Part shown: positions 16,319-25,366 of the stretch, in pieces
Layout: each line of letters begins with the position of its first letter
Position numbering within the stretch: the stretch's first letter is position 1
IMG/VR virus record: IMGVR_UViG_3300037258_001228
Location: 1-42,083 of that record
Source: a virus
Length of the DNA: 42,083 nucleotides
Reading direction: 5' to 3' (one strand)
Made by a program: the position numbers and the translations under genes
The notes under the pieces: model-generated
Seen by the model: the letters and a program-made list of their open reading frames with translations, nothing else
Databases searched by the model: none
Told to the model about the DNA's origin: nothing

Positions 16319-17416
16319 TTAACGTGTTGTGCGTGATGTTTCCTGCTTCAGGAAGTACGCCTCCACGTCCCTGCCGGTGACTCCTTTCTTTCCCTTCAGC
16401 TTCTCAAGATCAGCCTGTAGCTCCTTGACGGCCTTCGTGTCTCCGGGCTCGCGTGAGGGCGCGAATCCGGCCCCGCTTGCTGTCTGCGATCCGGGGGCCT
16501 TGGGCTTGGGTGCCACGACGGGTTCGGCCTTCTTTCCGTTGGCGCGCATCCGTCGCTGCACATCGAGGAGACCCTGCACCTGCACGGCTGCCATGAATGA
16601 GGCATTAGGCCTCTTCGCGACATCCGGGTCCCCTAGAATCTGCATGTAGGTCTGATAGCCTTCGCTTGTGCGATCCTGCATCCAGCCCTCGGACCCAAAG
16701 GTCTCGGCGGTCTGCCGGTCGAACTGGGCCTTCTGGTGGATGAACTCCTTGCGCTTCGGGATGTCGCGCGAGACGAACCTTTCGGCGTTGCGCACAGCAT
16801 TCCTCAGGGCCTGCTTGTCGTAGACCTTGTCGCCCAGGCGAGCCTCGTTGACCTCGGCGTCAAGTTGGGCCTGCGCCCAGTCCTTGACCTCCAAGGCCTC
16901 GTCGACGCGCTTCTGCAGGTCCGCTGGGTCCATGACATCATGGAGCGGATCGTCGGGTCGTGACTCGACCCGGGGCGCCTTGGGGGCAGTCGCCGCTGCG
17001 GGAGGGATCGCGTTCGCGAGAGCCTTCAGGCGGGAATTTTCCGCCTCAAGAGCCTTTCGCTTGTCGACCTCCTTCTTGATCCGCTCGGCTATGCGGTCCT
17101 TCAAATCTTGAGAGAGAGTGGAAAGAGCTTCGTCGGGCGCCTCGACCTCGGGCTCGGGCTTCGCAGCCTTCGCCTCCGGCTCTATCGCCTTGTCCTGCGG
17201 GGAGGCGGGTGCCTCTTCCGAAGTCGCGGTAGTGGGCGTTTCCTCTGCCAGCTTGGGGGCTGGCGTCGGCTCGGCGTGTTCCGCGCTTTTTGCCGCCTGG
17301 GCCGAAGCTGCTTCCCGTTTAAGAAGCATCTGTACAGCCTGCGGGCCTTTCACGCCTACGCTTTTTTCAACCGTTTTGGAGGGTTCGGAGGTAACCCCAG
17401 TTTCAGTGCTCATCAT
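16319..17416 (-). CDS. Putative head scaffolding protein
   Basis: A 365-residue, highly charged helical protein. It has a Pro/Ala/Glu-rich disordered N-terminal third, a coiled coil at about 98-135 (DRIAERIKKEVDKRKALEA), helical middle and a basic C-terminal part (KELQADLEKLKGKKGV). Composition and the place directly upstream of the major capsid gene fit an assembly scaffold. No protease motif is visible. Start could be ATG17416 or ATG17413; a GTG four codons further up is less likely. Confidence 0.75.
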   Translation of the reverse strand: MMSTETGVTSEPSKTVEKSVGVKGPQAVQMLLKREAASAQAAKSAEHAEPTPAPKLAEETPTTATSEEAPASPQDKAIEPEAKAAKPEPEVEAPDEALSTLSQDLKDRIAERIKKEVDKRKALEAENSRLKALANAIPPAAATAPKAPRVESRPDDPLHDVMDPADLQKRVDEALEVKDWAQAQLDAEVNEARLGDKVYDKQALRNAVRNAERFVSRDIPKRKEFIHQKAQFDRQTAETFGSEGWMQDRTSEGYQTYMQILGDPDVAKRPNASFMAAVQVQGLLDVQRRMRANGKKAEPVVAPKPKAPGSQTASGAGFAPSREPGDTKAVKELQADLEKLKGKKGVTGRDVEAYFLKQETSRTTR

Positions 17417-17505
17417 GGTGTAACGCACCAGGGACGTTAGAACTACAACGGCTTTTCCGGGGGCCGAGGAGACCCGTTGCCCCGTAGTTGGGGCGGCGAT
17501 ACATG

Positions 17506-17745
17506 TTAGTCAAGGGATTTGGATGAAAAATCTGCGACCATGTCCTTAATGTCCGTGTAGCAACGGATTTCGCCCAAAGATGCGGCGACGCGTCCGAGGT
17601 TTTCCACTACGTCGTTGCGGCAGGCATCGCGCAGGGCGGCTTCGCGCATCCGCTCAATCTCCTCCATGAACCGCAGGAAGGGTTCATGGGTCGCCAGGAT
17701 GCGGATGCTCTCCCGCAGGGCGCTGCGACGTTCGTCGAGGCTCAT
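17506..17745 (-). CDS. Small helical protein between portal and capsid blocks
   Basis: A 79-residue helical protein (ESIRILATHEPFLRFMEEIERMREAALRDACRNDVV is its core pattern, about 12-47) of unknown family. GTGGGAAC lies just before the ATG and a GGCAGGG/CCCTGCC hairpin precedes it. Isolated by gaps of 89 bases downstream and 136 upstream, it could form the first gene of the capsid transcript. Confidence 0.65.
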   Translation of the reverse strand: MSLDERRSALRESIRILATHEPFLRFMEEIERMREAALRDACRNDVVENLGRVAASLGEIRCYTDIKDMVADFSSKSLD

Positions 17746-17762
17746 GATGTTCCCACGGGCAG

Positions 17763-17779
17763 GGTTGCCCTGCCGAGAG
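17763..17779. repeat. Small GC-rich inverted repeat ahead of the 17745 gene
   Basis: GGCAGGG and CCCTGCC around a short TTG loop (near 17760-17779, read on the plus strand as GGGCAGGGTTGCCCTGCC). It could be a leader hairpin or weak terminator for the portal transcript; there is no T run. Confidence 0.4.
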
Positions 17780-17881
17780 GCCCGTGTGACGGCGTGCCCG
17801 TCCCCTTGGCCGCGTCGGAATGCCTTAAATTCAGTTGCCGACTACGGTACGTGGCCGCGCAACGGCCTAGCCGTGGAAAGG

Positions 17882-18178
17882 TCATGAACCCACCTCCTCA
17901 TCGGTCCCATCCCAGAGGAACTCCGAGACGGGCAGATGATCCCCGCAGCCCATGCAGAACGTGGCCCCGTAGAACTTCGGGTCCCGGGCGTAGGTCTCGC
18001 AGAGCGCGAGCCCCATCGTCGTCACCGTGCCGCAGGTCTTGTGGATGTACTTGCGACGCACAGGGCGCACGAAGCCCTTGGCCCGTTCTTCCTCGGAAAG
18101 GACGAGGTACTTCTCGTTCTGCCCGTCCGGCCGCGTCTTATGCAGGTCCGGGTCCTTGGGGTCTGTCGTCAGGCTCAT
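17882..18178 (-). CDS. Small zinc-ribbon-like phage protein
   Basis: A 98-residue protein with four cysteines in the order C49, C60, C75 and C78 (TCGTVTTMG, CETYARDPKFYG, FCMGCGDHLP) that could bind one zinc ion. The segment RDPKFYGATFCMGCGDHLP is a pattern I know from unnamed proteins near phage portals. The ATG overlaps the portal stop as ATGA. It may assist packaging or head assembly, but its role is unknown. Confidence 0.75.
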   Translation of the reverse strand: MSLTTDPKDPDLHKTRPDGQNEKYLVLSEEERAKGFVRPVRRKYIHKTCGTVTTMGLALCETYARDPKFYGATFCMGCGDHLPVSEFLWDGTDEEVGS

Positions 18179-20304
18179 GCTCCGAAGCGGCCGATCTTGG
18201 CGTTGTTCTGCTGGGTCGCCTGGAACTGGAGCTGCTTGGCATACTTCTGGACGCGCTCCTGGAGGGAGGGGTCGCCCATCATCCTCTGCTGCACGTCGGG
18301 CGACTGCATCCACTTCTGGATGACCTGCATCCCCAACTGCGGGGGTGTGCCCAACTTGATGTCCTTGTCGATGCCGGCGTACATCTGCGTCAGGTCTCCC
18401 TGGACCTGGGCCTGCACCTGCTGGGCGCCCGTGTCTGCCGGCAGGACCACCTGCTCGGCGATGGCCGGGTCAATCGACTGGATCAGGAGCGGGATCAGCT
18501 TCGAGGTGTCGATCTGGCCGTTCGAGTCGAAGGAAGCCTTGATCTTCGCGATGGCCTCGAACTTCTGAATCTGGGTCTCCTGGTCGAGGCTCTGAACGTC
18601 GAAGGAGAGCATGACCTGGTAGTCCTCCTGCGGGTCGCCCTTCTCCATGACCTGCATGGGGGCCTTGGCGAGGCCGGTCACGCGGAAGAGCTGCTTCGCG
18701 TCCCCGTACTGCTGCCAGAGCTTCCAGACCATCCGATAGACCTGGGTCCAGCACTGGAGGTACTTGTCGATTTCATACTGGCCGATGGAGGCCGCGAGGG
18801 ACGGGTCGTCGACGCCTGGGTTGATGACGCCCTCATACTCGTTGAAGGTCCGGACGAGGATGCTCTCGGATTCCTCCGTATTGGAGTCGCCCATCGGGTG
18901 ATCCGCATGGTGATACTCGCCCGGACGCCTCTCCGGGACGCGCGCCCCGGGACCCCAGCGTGTCGGGGGCCTGCCCAAGGGGTACATGATCGGCGGCATG
19001 ATCGCGATGGAGGCCGCGTCGATGCGGGAATCCCGATGCGCCTTGATCTGGTCCTGCCAGCTCTTGCCTGGCTCCGGGACGCCGCGCGTATCATGGAACT
19101 TGCGCGAGAGGAACTCCCTCGGGAACTTCACGAAGGGGTACATGCCGTGCTGGTAGCCGAGGAGTCCGAACTTGGCATAGCCCTTACCGGGCGAGTCCTG
19201 CGTGATGAACGGGTTGAAGATCGTCAGATAGATGCCCGGGACCCCGTCCTCGTCGGACAGGCGCTGATAGCTGTACACGACGCCGACCAGGTCCGTGTAC
19301 ATGATCTTCCTGTCGATATAAACGAAGGACCGGCTGATCGGCTGCAGGGTCGAGTCCGGGACGGTCGTAATCATCTTGCCCCGGCACTTCTTGATCGCCT
19401 CCTCGACCCAGTCGGCGTCCCAGTCCTCAGTCCGCACGAAGCTGCGGAGCTGCTCGGCCGAGAAATACTCGACGCGGAAGATGTAGGGCGCCGTCTCGAT
19501 GTCCGTCGCCCAGGACGGGACGAAGACATCGCGATCGAGGCAGAAGGCGCGTATCACGGGCCGGCTGATCTCGGGCCCCAGAACCGGGACCGTCGTCTCC
19601 CGGTCCTTCTTCAGCTCGCGGAGCATGGTCTTCGCCTTGCGCCCGGAGACCCCATAGATTTCCTCGAAGACAGCCGCGATCTTGTCCTGGAGGGCCGGAT
19701 GCTTGATCGCCGTGTCCACGTCGAGCTGCGGGAACTTCGCCTTGAAGTCGTCCAGCTTGAGCGTCTTCAGGGTCTTCTCCTGAATCGTCTCCCAGAAGAC
19801 GCCCATGAGGCCGATGCCCTTTTCCAAGATGTAGTTCCCGAGCAGCTCGGCCTCGCGCTCCTGGTGGGGGACTTGGGTCGAGACCAGCCAGCGCAGGAAG
19901 TTGCCCACGACCTCGGCCCGTTCGACATCGGTCCCATTCACGGGAACCGCGACCATGTTCGCCTTCTTGAGCGCCAGGCCATACCGGGCCAGCTTGTAGC
20001 GGATCACGGCGTCGACCATGTAGACCCTCAGGTCGCTGGCCCCATCCCACGGCGTCGGGTCGCTCTTGCCGCTGCCCTCGCGCGAGTGCTTCTTGCCGTC
20101 CGCGCTCTGGCCGTTCCAGATGGCGTAGCGGGTCTCGTAGTTGAGCCGGCACTGGTCGACAAAGGGCTGATTATCCGAGACGGTCATCTCGAAGGCCTGG
20201 AGGACCGTCTGCATGTTGGGGCCGTCCCCCTCGCTCGGGGCCAACTGGAACGCCGGGTCCCGACGCTCTTCGGTTGCTGTTCCTGTTCCGTCGAAGCTGC
20301 TCAT
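18175..20304 (-). CDS. Portal protein
   Basis: A 709-residue protein that would form the ring at the head vertex through which DNA is packaged and ejected. The N-terminal motif TPWDGASDLRV (about 84-94) followed by a helical segment is characteristic of portals of short-tailed and related phages. The central beta-rich part with VPVLGPEISRPVIRAF and the tail region with FNPFITQDSPGKGYAKFGLLG support the call. The C-terminus is Gln/Met-rich and helical (about 600-700), as in portal barrel extensions. It is between the glycosyltransferase and zinc-ribbon genes, with ATGA overlaps on both sides. Confidence 0.85.
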   Translation of the reverse strand: MSSFDGTGTATEERRDPAFQLAPSEGDGPNMQTVLQAFEMTVSDNQPFVDQCRLNYETRYAIWNGQSADGKKHSREGSGKSDPTPWDGASDLRVYMVDAVIRYKLARYGLALKKANMVAVPVNGTDVERAEVVGNFLRWLVSTQVPHQEREAELLGNYILEKGIGLMGVFWETIQEKTLKTLKLDDFKAKFPQLDVDTAIKHPALQDKIAAVFEEIYGVSGRKAKTMLRELKKDRETTVPVLGPEISRPVIRAFCLDRDVFVPSWATDIETAPYIFRVEYFSAEQLRSFVRTEDWDADWVEEAIKKCRGKMITTVPDSTLQPISRSFVYIDRKIMYTDLVGVVYSYQRLSDEDGVPGIYLTIFNPFITQDSPGKGYAKFGLLGYQHGMYPFVKFPREFLSRKFHDTRGVPEPGKSWQDQIKAHRDSRIDAASIAIMPPIMYPLGRPPTRWGPGARVPERRPGEYHHADHPMGDSNTEESESILVRTFNEYEGVINPGVDDPSLAASIGQYEIDKYLQCWTQVYRMVWKLWQQYGDAKQLFRVTGLAKAPMQVMEKGDPQEDYQVMLSFDVQSLDQETQIQKFEAIAKIKASFDSNGQIDTSKLIPLLIQSIDPAIAEQVVLPADTGAQQVQAQVQGDLTQMYAGIDKDIKLGTPPQLGMQVIQKWMQSPDVQQRMMGDPSLQERVQKYAKQLQFQATQQNNAKIGRFGA

Positions 20305-21059
20305 ATTGCGATCTTGTCACGCACGGTAACGGGAGCCTGTGTGGGCGCCTCCTGTCCGGGGGGCTGTTCGGGATACCCTCGGCCACCATCCCAGTGCATG
20401 ACATAGAAACCCGTGTCCGCGTAGATGGGGAAGCCCGCCTCCCGGCACCTCTTGCAGAAATAGAAGTCCTCCGTGAGGAAGGTCGGCTTGTCGAAGACCT
20501 CGTCCGTCACGATTCCCTCGGAGAAGAAATCCCACTTGGTCTCGCCCCTGTGCTCCGCCCAGTCCTCGATGTGCGCGATCTCGGGGTGTTCGCGCCTGAT
20601 CTTCTCAAACACCTCGCGCCGCACGAGGAGGAACCCGGTCCCGACTGCGGCCATTTCCTGCAGGCGCGTCTCGGGGTCCGGGCGCTTGCCCTCGATGGCG
20701 CGGCAGGACCAATCCAGTCCTGGCTTCTTGTGGCAATAGGGACCCCAGACCACGGGCTTGTTGTGCGAGATGAGGCGCTCGACGTGGCCCGGGTCGAAGG
20801 AGATGTCCGTGTCGAGCGACAGGTACAGGTCCGCGTCGCACTTCGTTAGGAACTGGTACGCCAGGCTGTTCCTGGCCTTGTGTATCCCGCCCTGCGATAC
20901 ATTGGAAATCGTGACCCGGAACTTCCCGCAGTTCACCAGCGCGATCATGCTCATCATGAAGCGCGTGTGGACCCGGTTGTCGTGCGAAGTCATCGCGACA
21001 AACAGGTGAGGAGGGAGCGGGGCCGTGGGCGTATGGCCGTTGCGTGAGAGGTCGATCAT
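20301..21059 (-). CDS. GT-A fold glycosyltransferase (family 2-like)
   Basis: A 252-residue protein. HLFVAMTSHDNRV (about 19-30) starts the nucleotide-binding fold; DADLYLSLDTDISFD (about 76-90) holds the DxD metal-binding motif at 83-85; VGTGFLLVRREVFEKI (139-154) and TEDFYFCKRCREAG (196-209) match acceptor-side motifs, including the ED catalytic pair. It would transfer a sugar from a nucleotide sugar to a host polysaccharide, a virion protein or DNA. It is placed between terminase and portal with an ATGA overlap to the portal gene, so it is expressed with virion genes. The ATG at 21059 directly follows the terminase stop. Confidence 0.85.
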   Translation of the reverse strand: MIDLSRNGHTPTAPLPPHLFVAMTSHDNRVHTRFMMSMIALVNCGKFRVTISNVSQGGIHKARNSLAYQFLTKCDADLYLSLDTDISFDPGHVERLISHNKPVVWGPYCHKKPGLDWSCRAIEGKRPDPETRLQEMAAVGTGFLLVRREVFEKIRREHPEIAHIEDWAEHRGETKWDFFSEGIVTDEVFDKPTFLTEDFYFCKRCREAGFPIYADTGFYVMHWDGGRGYPEQPPGQEAPTQAPVTVRDKIAI

Positions 21060-21061
21060 GT

Positions 21062-22699
21062 TCAGTAGGAAAAGGTCTTGCCGGGCGCCGTCATGGCCGA
21101 GGGCTCGATGAAGTCGGCGCCGGTCTCCAGGAGGTAGCGGACCACGTCGATGCCGTCCTTCCAGACCTCGGTCCGCGTGCAGCCCGTGAAATTCTTGAAG
21201 CACTCGATGAGCTGCTCGCAATTGGACGAGACGTAGAGCTGCGGATGATTCATGACCCCGACTGGCTTCGACTCGTCATAGCCCAAGCGGTCGGAGATGA
21301 GGGAAATCCCGTGCTCCACGTCGAGGCCTGGGGCCGCGATCAGGATCATCCCGGCGTCCTGCATCTCGGAAATGATAGAGGTCGCCGACTCGCGGCCGGG
21401 CACAGTCGAGGCCCCGAGGCGCGGGTCAATGACGCGCTCAAAGACATCAACGCCGTCAGAAGCCTCCAATTCCTTAATGGTGTCGACGTAGTCGTAGATG
21501 CCGAAGCCATTCGGGCGCATTGCGGGCCCAGGTGAGCCATCCAGTTTCTCGCTCGGCTCGCCCCAGGCGCCGGCTCCGATGTCCGGCCAGTCGCGGTAAA
21601 TGTAAATCGTCCCATCGCGTGCGACCGCAGCCCAGATCATGAACCACGGCTTGCGGCCGGACGGGTCGATGACGTGGTAGAAGGTGAAGTTCGAGGTGGG
21701 CTCGGGCTCGTCCTTCTTCTTCCAGGGCAAATCGTCGTCCTTCACGATGTGGACCTTGTCCGAGAACTTCGGGAACTTGGTCGTCGAACTGCGCGTCGGA
21801 ATCCCATGGGCCACAGCCAGCACCTCGGCCTCGGGGCGCCCGCGCATCCGCTCGATGGTCTCAGGCGGGATGAAGGGGTTGTCCTGGGTCCAGAAGTAGT
21901 AGATACGCGTCTGCTTGCGGGTCAGACTCTCCTGGGCGACGGGAATCTCCCTGCCCAGGAGGCCTGAATAACGACGCCTAAGGGTCTTAGTACGGCCCAG
22001 CACATCGGCTATTAGGGCGCTCCAGCCTTGGATCGTCGTAAATGAGAGGAGCACCCGGCCGCGCACGTCGAAGGTCCGCGTCAGGAGGCGCTCAAACATC
22101 TTCTGGGGCATCTCCTCGTCGCCCCAGATGGCATGAGCCAGGAACCCCTCCACGACCTGGGCGTCCTGCCGGTACTGCGAGTAGTTACCGAAGACCAGCT
22201 CCGCGCCCCGGGCGCAACCGGGCTTGGGCGGCAGGATCAGCTTGTTGCCGACAAAACCGTTCCGCTGCGTGTAGGTCGTCGAGAATGTCCCGCTCCTCTT
22301 GCCCGACAGGTCCCTATACTTCTTGGGGAGGCATTCCCAGATGAAGCTCTGCTGATCCGTGACGCTCCGGGCCTCCGAGATGTGATAGGCCCGCAGCTTG
22401 CACTCCGGGATCGTCTCCAGGAGGAAGACGAGGAGCCGGGCGACGAAGGTCGACTTGCTGGAACGGTTACCACCCAAGATGACGTGCGTGTGGTAGTTCT
22501 TCCACTCAGCCATGACCTCGCGCCATGAATCGAGGACCCAGCCGAAGGCCACGGGATCGTCAGCGGCCATGCGCTCGATCCGCTCGCGGTTCTCGAAGTC
22601 GCGCGAAAGCTCCCCTGCATCGAGGGAGTAGTCCTTAGTGTCGTACCCGGGCCACGGGATGCCAAAATCAACGGGTACTCGGTCGGCGTAGTGGATCAA
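21062..22699 (-). CDS. terL: Terminase large subunit
   Basis: A 545-residue DNA-packaging ATPase and nuclease. Walker A is GGNRSSKST (76-84); Walker B is AIWGDEE (190-196), ending in acidic residues; the coupling SFTTIQGWSAL region follows. The C-terminal nuclease shows VIDPSG near 345 and VIDPRLGAS near 435 with acidic metal ligands. The start is TTG at 22699, preceded by GAGG at short distance; the first ATG (residue 44) would cut into the ATPase. It would act with a small terminase, possibly the 22706 product, and the portal. Confidence 0.95.
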   Translation of the reverse strand: MIHYADRVPVDFGIPWPGYDTKDYSLDAGELSRDFENRERIERMAADDPVAFGWVLDSWREVMAEWKNYHTHVILGGNRSSKSTFVARLLVFLLETIPECKLRAYHISEARSVTDQQSFIWECLPKKYRDLSGKRSGTFSTTYTQRNGFVGNKLILPPKPGCARGAELVFGNYSQYRQDAQVVEGFLAHAIWGDEEMPQKMFERLLTRTFDVRGRVLLSFTTIQGWSALIADVLGRTKTLRRRYSGLLGREIPVAQESLTRKQTRIYYFWTQDNPFIPPETIERMRGRPEAEVLAVAHGIPTRSSTTKFPKFSDKVHIVKDDDLPWKKKDEPEPTSNFTFYHVIDPSGRKPWFMIWAAVARDGTIYIYRDWPDIGAGAWGEPSEKLDGSPGPAMRPNGFGIYDYVDTIKELEASDGVDVFERVIDPRLGASTVPGRESATSIISEMQDAGMILIAAPGLDVEHGISLISDRLGYDESKPVGVMNHPQLYVSSNCEQLIECFKNFTGCTRTEVWKDGIDVVRYLLETGADFIEPSAMTAPGKTFSY

Positions 22700-22705
22700 C
22701 CAGCC

Positions 22706-23092
22706 TCACTTTTGGACCTCTTTCTGTTTTGAACCCTGGAGGGTCTGGAGCATCTCCTCCCTCGTGACCTCGCGCTTCTCTGGCGCCTCCGCCCCGGCAA
22801 TCTTGCGAGCCGCAATCTCCGCATCGAGCACTTCGACGCAGGTCATGACCTCCTGCGGCTTCATCTCCGGGAGCCGGCGCACCATCTGGCGCACGGCCCG
22901 GTTGCGGGCTACCTCCAGCTCATGGAGGGCGATGGGCCGGTCATCCTGACGCAGTTCGGACAGTCGGTCTGACTTGGCCAGCATGATCGGGTCCTGCACC
23001 CCGTTCTGGCGCCGACGCAGGAACGCCGGGGCCAGCATCCGCTGATGCTGCTCGTCCGTCAGGTCGGCAGGAAGTGTGGGGACTTCCTCCAC
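22706..23092 (-). CDS. Putative small terminase or packaging accessory protein
   Basis: A 128-residue charged helical protein. It lies directly upstream of the large terminase (6-base gap), the usual place of the small subunit, but no HTH or oligomerisation motif is clear. DEQHQRMLAPAFLRRRQNGVQDP and a long helix with E/R pairs are visible. The start is GTG immediately after the stop of the 23093 gene. Small terminase is inferred from position; a hypothetical protein is the safe call. Confidence 0.55.
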   Translation of the reverse strand: MEEVPTLPADLTDEQHQRMLAPAFLRRRQNGVQDPIMLAKSDRLSELRQDDRPIALHELEVARNRAVRQMVRRLPEMKPQEVMTCVEVLDAEIAARKIAGAEAPEKREVTREEMLQTLQGSKQKEVQK

Positions 23093-23338
23093 TTACTGGA
23101 AGTGCTCGGAGCCTTCGCCCTTTCCAGGGCCACGGCTGGAGCCGGCATCGCTACCCTTGCCGCGACCGCCTTTGCCCTCGACCCCGGAGCTGCCCTCGCG
23201 GACCGGGTAATGCTCGCCCACGCCGACATCACCTGCTGAGGGGATTTCACAGTGTGTGCCGCAGGAGCGAACCTCGGCACTTGAGTTGTGGCGGCGTTCG
23301 ATGCCCGCCACGTAAGCCATTGCTGATTTTGTATTCAT
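23093..23338 (-). CDS. Small Gly/Ser/Lys-rich protein
   Basis: An 81-residue protein with a low-complexity C-terminal half (GVEGKGGRGKGSDAGSSRGP) and an N-terminal part with two cysteines (SCGTHCEIPSAG). I do not recognise it. The ATG overlaps the stop of the Tat-signal gene by four bases (ATGA at 23335-23338). Tail flexibility suggests a protein or nucleic-acid-binding adaptor. Confidence 0.55.
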   Translation of the reverse strand: MNTKSAMAYVAGIERRHNSSAEVRSCGTHCEIPSAGDVGVGEHYPVREGSSGVEGKGGRGKGSDAGSSRGPGKGEGSEHFQ

Positions 23339-23721
23339 GGAAGAGTGTCGTCTATCCACTTGATGAGGACGGGCGACTGGAAGCGGGGCCGGAAACCGTT
23401 GTCGTGAATCCCGAGCCCGCCGTTCTGCTCGAACCCGCAGGAGCAGGGGTTGGTTGTGCAGAAAGCATTCCCAGGCCTGATGCTCACGGCCTTCCATTTC
23501 GGAAGCTTCGCCTCGTGCGGAGGCTTGCCGATCATGAATTCGACAAGGTCCGTGAAATCCTCTCGGAAACCGTGAATGCCAATATCGTGATCTCCCTCAA
23601 GGTCGGGTGCCCGGATGTTTTCCCCTGGCTCTGGCGTCGGGAACGCCAAGACATTCTTGGAAATGACCGGAGCTGCCAATGCTCCGAGCCCGAGGAATCG
23701 CAGGAAGCCGCGCCTAGTCAT
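23335..23721 (-). CDS. Small protein with twin-arginine export signal
   Basis: A 128-residue protein starting MTRRGFLRFLGLGALAAPV, a textbook twin-arginine signal (RRGFL) with hydrophobic core and an Ala-x-Pro-like end, then residues about 25-128 with four cysteines, including FCTTNPCSCGF, that could bind metal or form disulfides. Folded export would place it in the host periplasm. It is in a chain of small genes upstream of the terminase. No family is recognised. A second Tat-signal gene lies at 26935. Confidence 0.8.
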   Translation of the reverse strand: MTRRGFLRFLGLGALAAPVISKNVLAFPTPEPGENIRAPDLEGDHDIGIHGFREDFTDLVEFMIGKPPHEAKLPKWKAVSIRPGNAFCTTNPCSCGFEQNGGLGIHDNGFRPRFQSPVLIKWIDDTLP

Positions 23722-23905
23722 GGCTCATGCCAGGGTAATTGGCATAGACGCCCGGCTCACGGCGCGGCTTCCCTGTAGTCTGTCCGTACTCCGAAATCTT
23801 CGCCAGGCGGTTCTTCGGGTGCATCCTGTCGACGCCCGTGTAGTGATGATCCTGTGACGGCATCTTCTTCGGGTCGGCCATGCGAGCCTTGAGCGACAGC
23901 TTCAT
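23714..23905 (-). CDS. Small hydrophilic protein
   Basis: A 63-residue hydrophilic protein (SQDHHYTGVDRMHPKNRLAK) with no recognised family. Start could be ATG23905 or ATG23881. Its end overlaps the following Tat-signal gene by 8 bases. Confidence 0.55.
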   Translation of the reverse strand: MKLSLKARMADPKKMPSQDHHYTGVDRMHPKNRLAKISEYGQTTGKPRREPGVYANYPGMSHD

Positions 23906-23950
23906 CGAGTACGCGTGGGAATTGTGTCCAGAAAAGACCTACGTCAAGAA

Positions 23951-24202
23951 CTAGCTGATCGCTTTCCACTCGGAAACGAGCCGGTCGTAGTTCTGCTTCG
24001 CCTCCTTCTCCTCGCGGACCTGTTCGTCGCCGATGATGATGGCGAACTCCTCCCGGACGCTGGCCATCTTGAGGTTGATCGCGACCCCGGTCATGCGCCA
24101 GACGACGGACGCGATCCACGCGCCCTGGCGCTTCTCCAGTTGGCTAATCATCGAAATGTCCGACAGGTCGATGTGGATTCCGTTGAAGGTAGTCTTGCTC
24201 AT
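23951..24202 (-). CDS. Small hypothetical protein
   Basis: An 83-residue mainly helical protein (KTTFNGIHIDLSDISMISQL ... AKQNYDRLVSEW). A longer start at 24244 exists inside the upstream gene, but ATG24202 follows that gene's stop by 4 bases and is favoured. Unknown role. Confidence 0.6.
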   Translation of the reverse strand: MSKTTFNGIHIDLSDISMISQLEKRQGAWIASVVWRMTGVAINLKMASVREEFAIIIGDEQVREEKEAKQNYDRLVSEWKAIS

Positions 24203-24206
24203 AGAT

Positions 24207-24665
24207 TTAACGGCGCCATACACGCCAGCCTCCCTGTCGTTCATCTGGGTTTTTCTCGATGGGGAAGGTCTGGCCAATGAGCCGGCCCCGGGTTGCGCCC
24301 GCAAGCTGCTGCTCCCGCAGGCTCATCCAGGCCAAGACCTCGCGCCTCTTGTGCTCAGGCAGGTCGAAATCGTCCTCTAGGACCATGACCTTCTGTAGCT
24401 CGTTGCCCAATTCCCGCTTCACCCGGGCCCATTTAACCCCTTCTGGGACCGGATCGCGCACGGGTTTAAATTCCGGGTAACGATAGGCGTCGGGGCTCGA
24501 CTGGATCGGAACCGGCTCCGGGACTGAGACCGGCTTCCATCCCGGGGCCCCGACGAAGGCCTGGATCATCCCGTGCCTCTTCATATAGGCCACGGCCTCG
24601 TCCGGGAGGCCCTTGTTCATGAGCTGCACGACGTACCTCTCGCGGCCTGGACGTGCGTTCCTCAT
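24207..24665 (-). CDS. Hypothetical protein
   Basis: A 152-residue protein with a Pro-rich middle (VPEPVPIQSSPDAYRYPEF) between helical ends. ATG overlaps the previous stop as ATGA (24662-24665). Unknown; it sits between the glycosyltransferase-like gene and the small helical gene. Confidence 0.65.
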   Translation of the reverse strand: MRNARPGRERYVVQLMNKGLPDEAVAYMKRHGMIQAFVGAPGWKPVSVPEPVPIQSSPDAYRYPEFKPVRDPVPEGVKWARVKRELGNELQKVMVLEDDFDLPEHKRREVLAWMSLREQQLAGATRGRLIGQTFPIEKNPDERQGGWRVWRR

Positions 24666-25366
24666 CCGCTCCTCACGTAGTCGATGATGTCCGGGGTCTG
24701 GGGGTCGGGCCCGATCACGGTCCCGTCCTTCCTCACGGTCGTGAACCAGGCCGAGAGCGTCGCCGTGGACAGCATGTGCCCACGCTCCATGGATTCCAGT
24801 ATGAGGGTCTCGGGGTGGAGCGGGGCGCCGGCCTTCAGCATCTCAGGCACGCGCTGGAAGGTCGTGAAGTAGACCGGGGCCGCGCTCTCGCCCAGGACCG
24901 CAACGCGGTCATTGATGCCGCCCCAGCGACTCCACCAGGGCGTGAAACAGAAGATTGGATTCACCCTCTTAGGCCACTTGAACCAGTGGAAGTGCAGGTC
25001 CGGGCGAATGCGCAGGAACATGTCGAAGCGAACGCCCTTCGGCGCCTCCTTCAGGAAGAACTCCCAGCCACGATTCAGGGCCCAGAGCTGCTTCAGGATG
25101 CCCATCGGATGCGCGCTCGGAGGATACGCTCCGAAATCGAGGCCCGAAGGGGGAAGCTCCAGGGTCGGCTGCTCGACCTTCTCGATGAAGACCCTCTCCT
25201 TCGGCATACGCCGAAGAAGAAGATCCATTTTCGAGGCGTCGGCATCATCCGCGACCGAAACGAAAAAGTACGGGTCCACGGCCTTCCTGTAGACAATCCA
25301 GAACTGGTTGTCCCATACGCGCTCGAAGCTGCGGGCCTGTCCCGAGATGATTATTGCCGTGGCCAT
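24662..25366 (-). CDS. Glycosyltransferase-like protein (surface polysaccharide type)
   Basis: A 234-residue protein. It starts MATAIIISGQARSFERVWD, and has FLRIRPDLHFHWFKWP at about 117-132 and WGGINDRVAVLG at about 148-159. This order (GQ/GLxRSF, RxRPDL, NDxxAxG) is that of a family of glycosyltransferase-like proteins in capsule and O-antigen loci. It would work with the 20301 glycosyltransferase and the radical SAM gene two positions downstream. The start overlaps the preceding 25351 gene by 16 bases. Confidence 0.75.
   Translation of the reverse strand: MATAIIISGQARSFERVWDNQFWIVYRKAVDPYFFVSVADDADASKMDLLLRRMPKERVFIEKVEQPTLELPPSGLDFGAYPPSAHPMGILKQLWALNRGWEFFLKEAPKGVRFDMFLRIRPDLHFHWFKWPKRVNPIFCFTPWWSRWGGINDRVAVLGESAAPVYFTTFQRVPEMLKAGAPLHPETLILESMERGHMLSTATLSAWFTTVRKDGTVIGPDPQTPDIIDYVRSG

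Noticed and set aside
17686-20406. Very long open frame on the plus strand opposite the portal gene
   Set aside because: It covers the portal in antisense, lacks family resemblance and is explained by high GC and the coding bias of the real gene.
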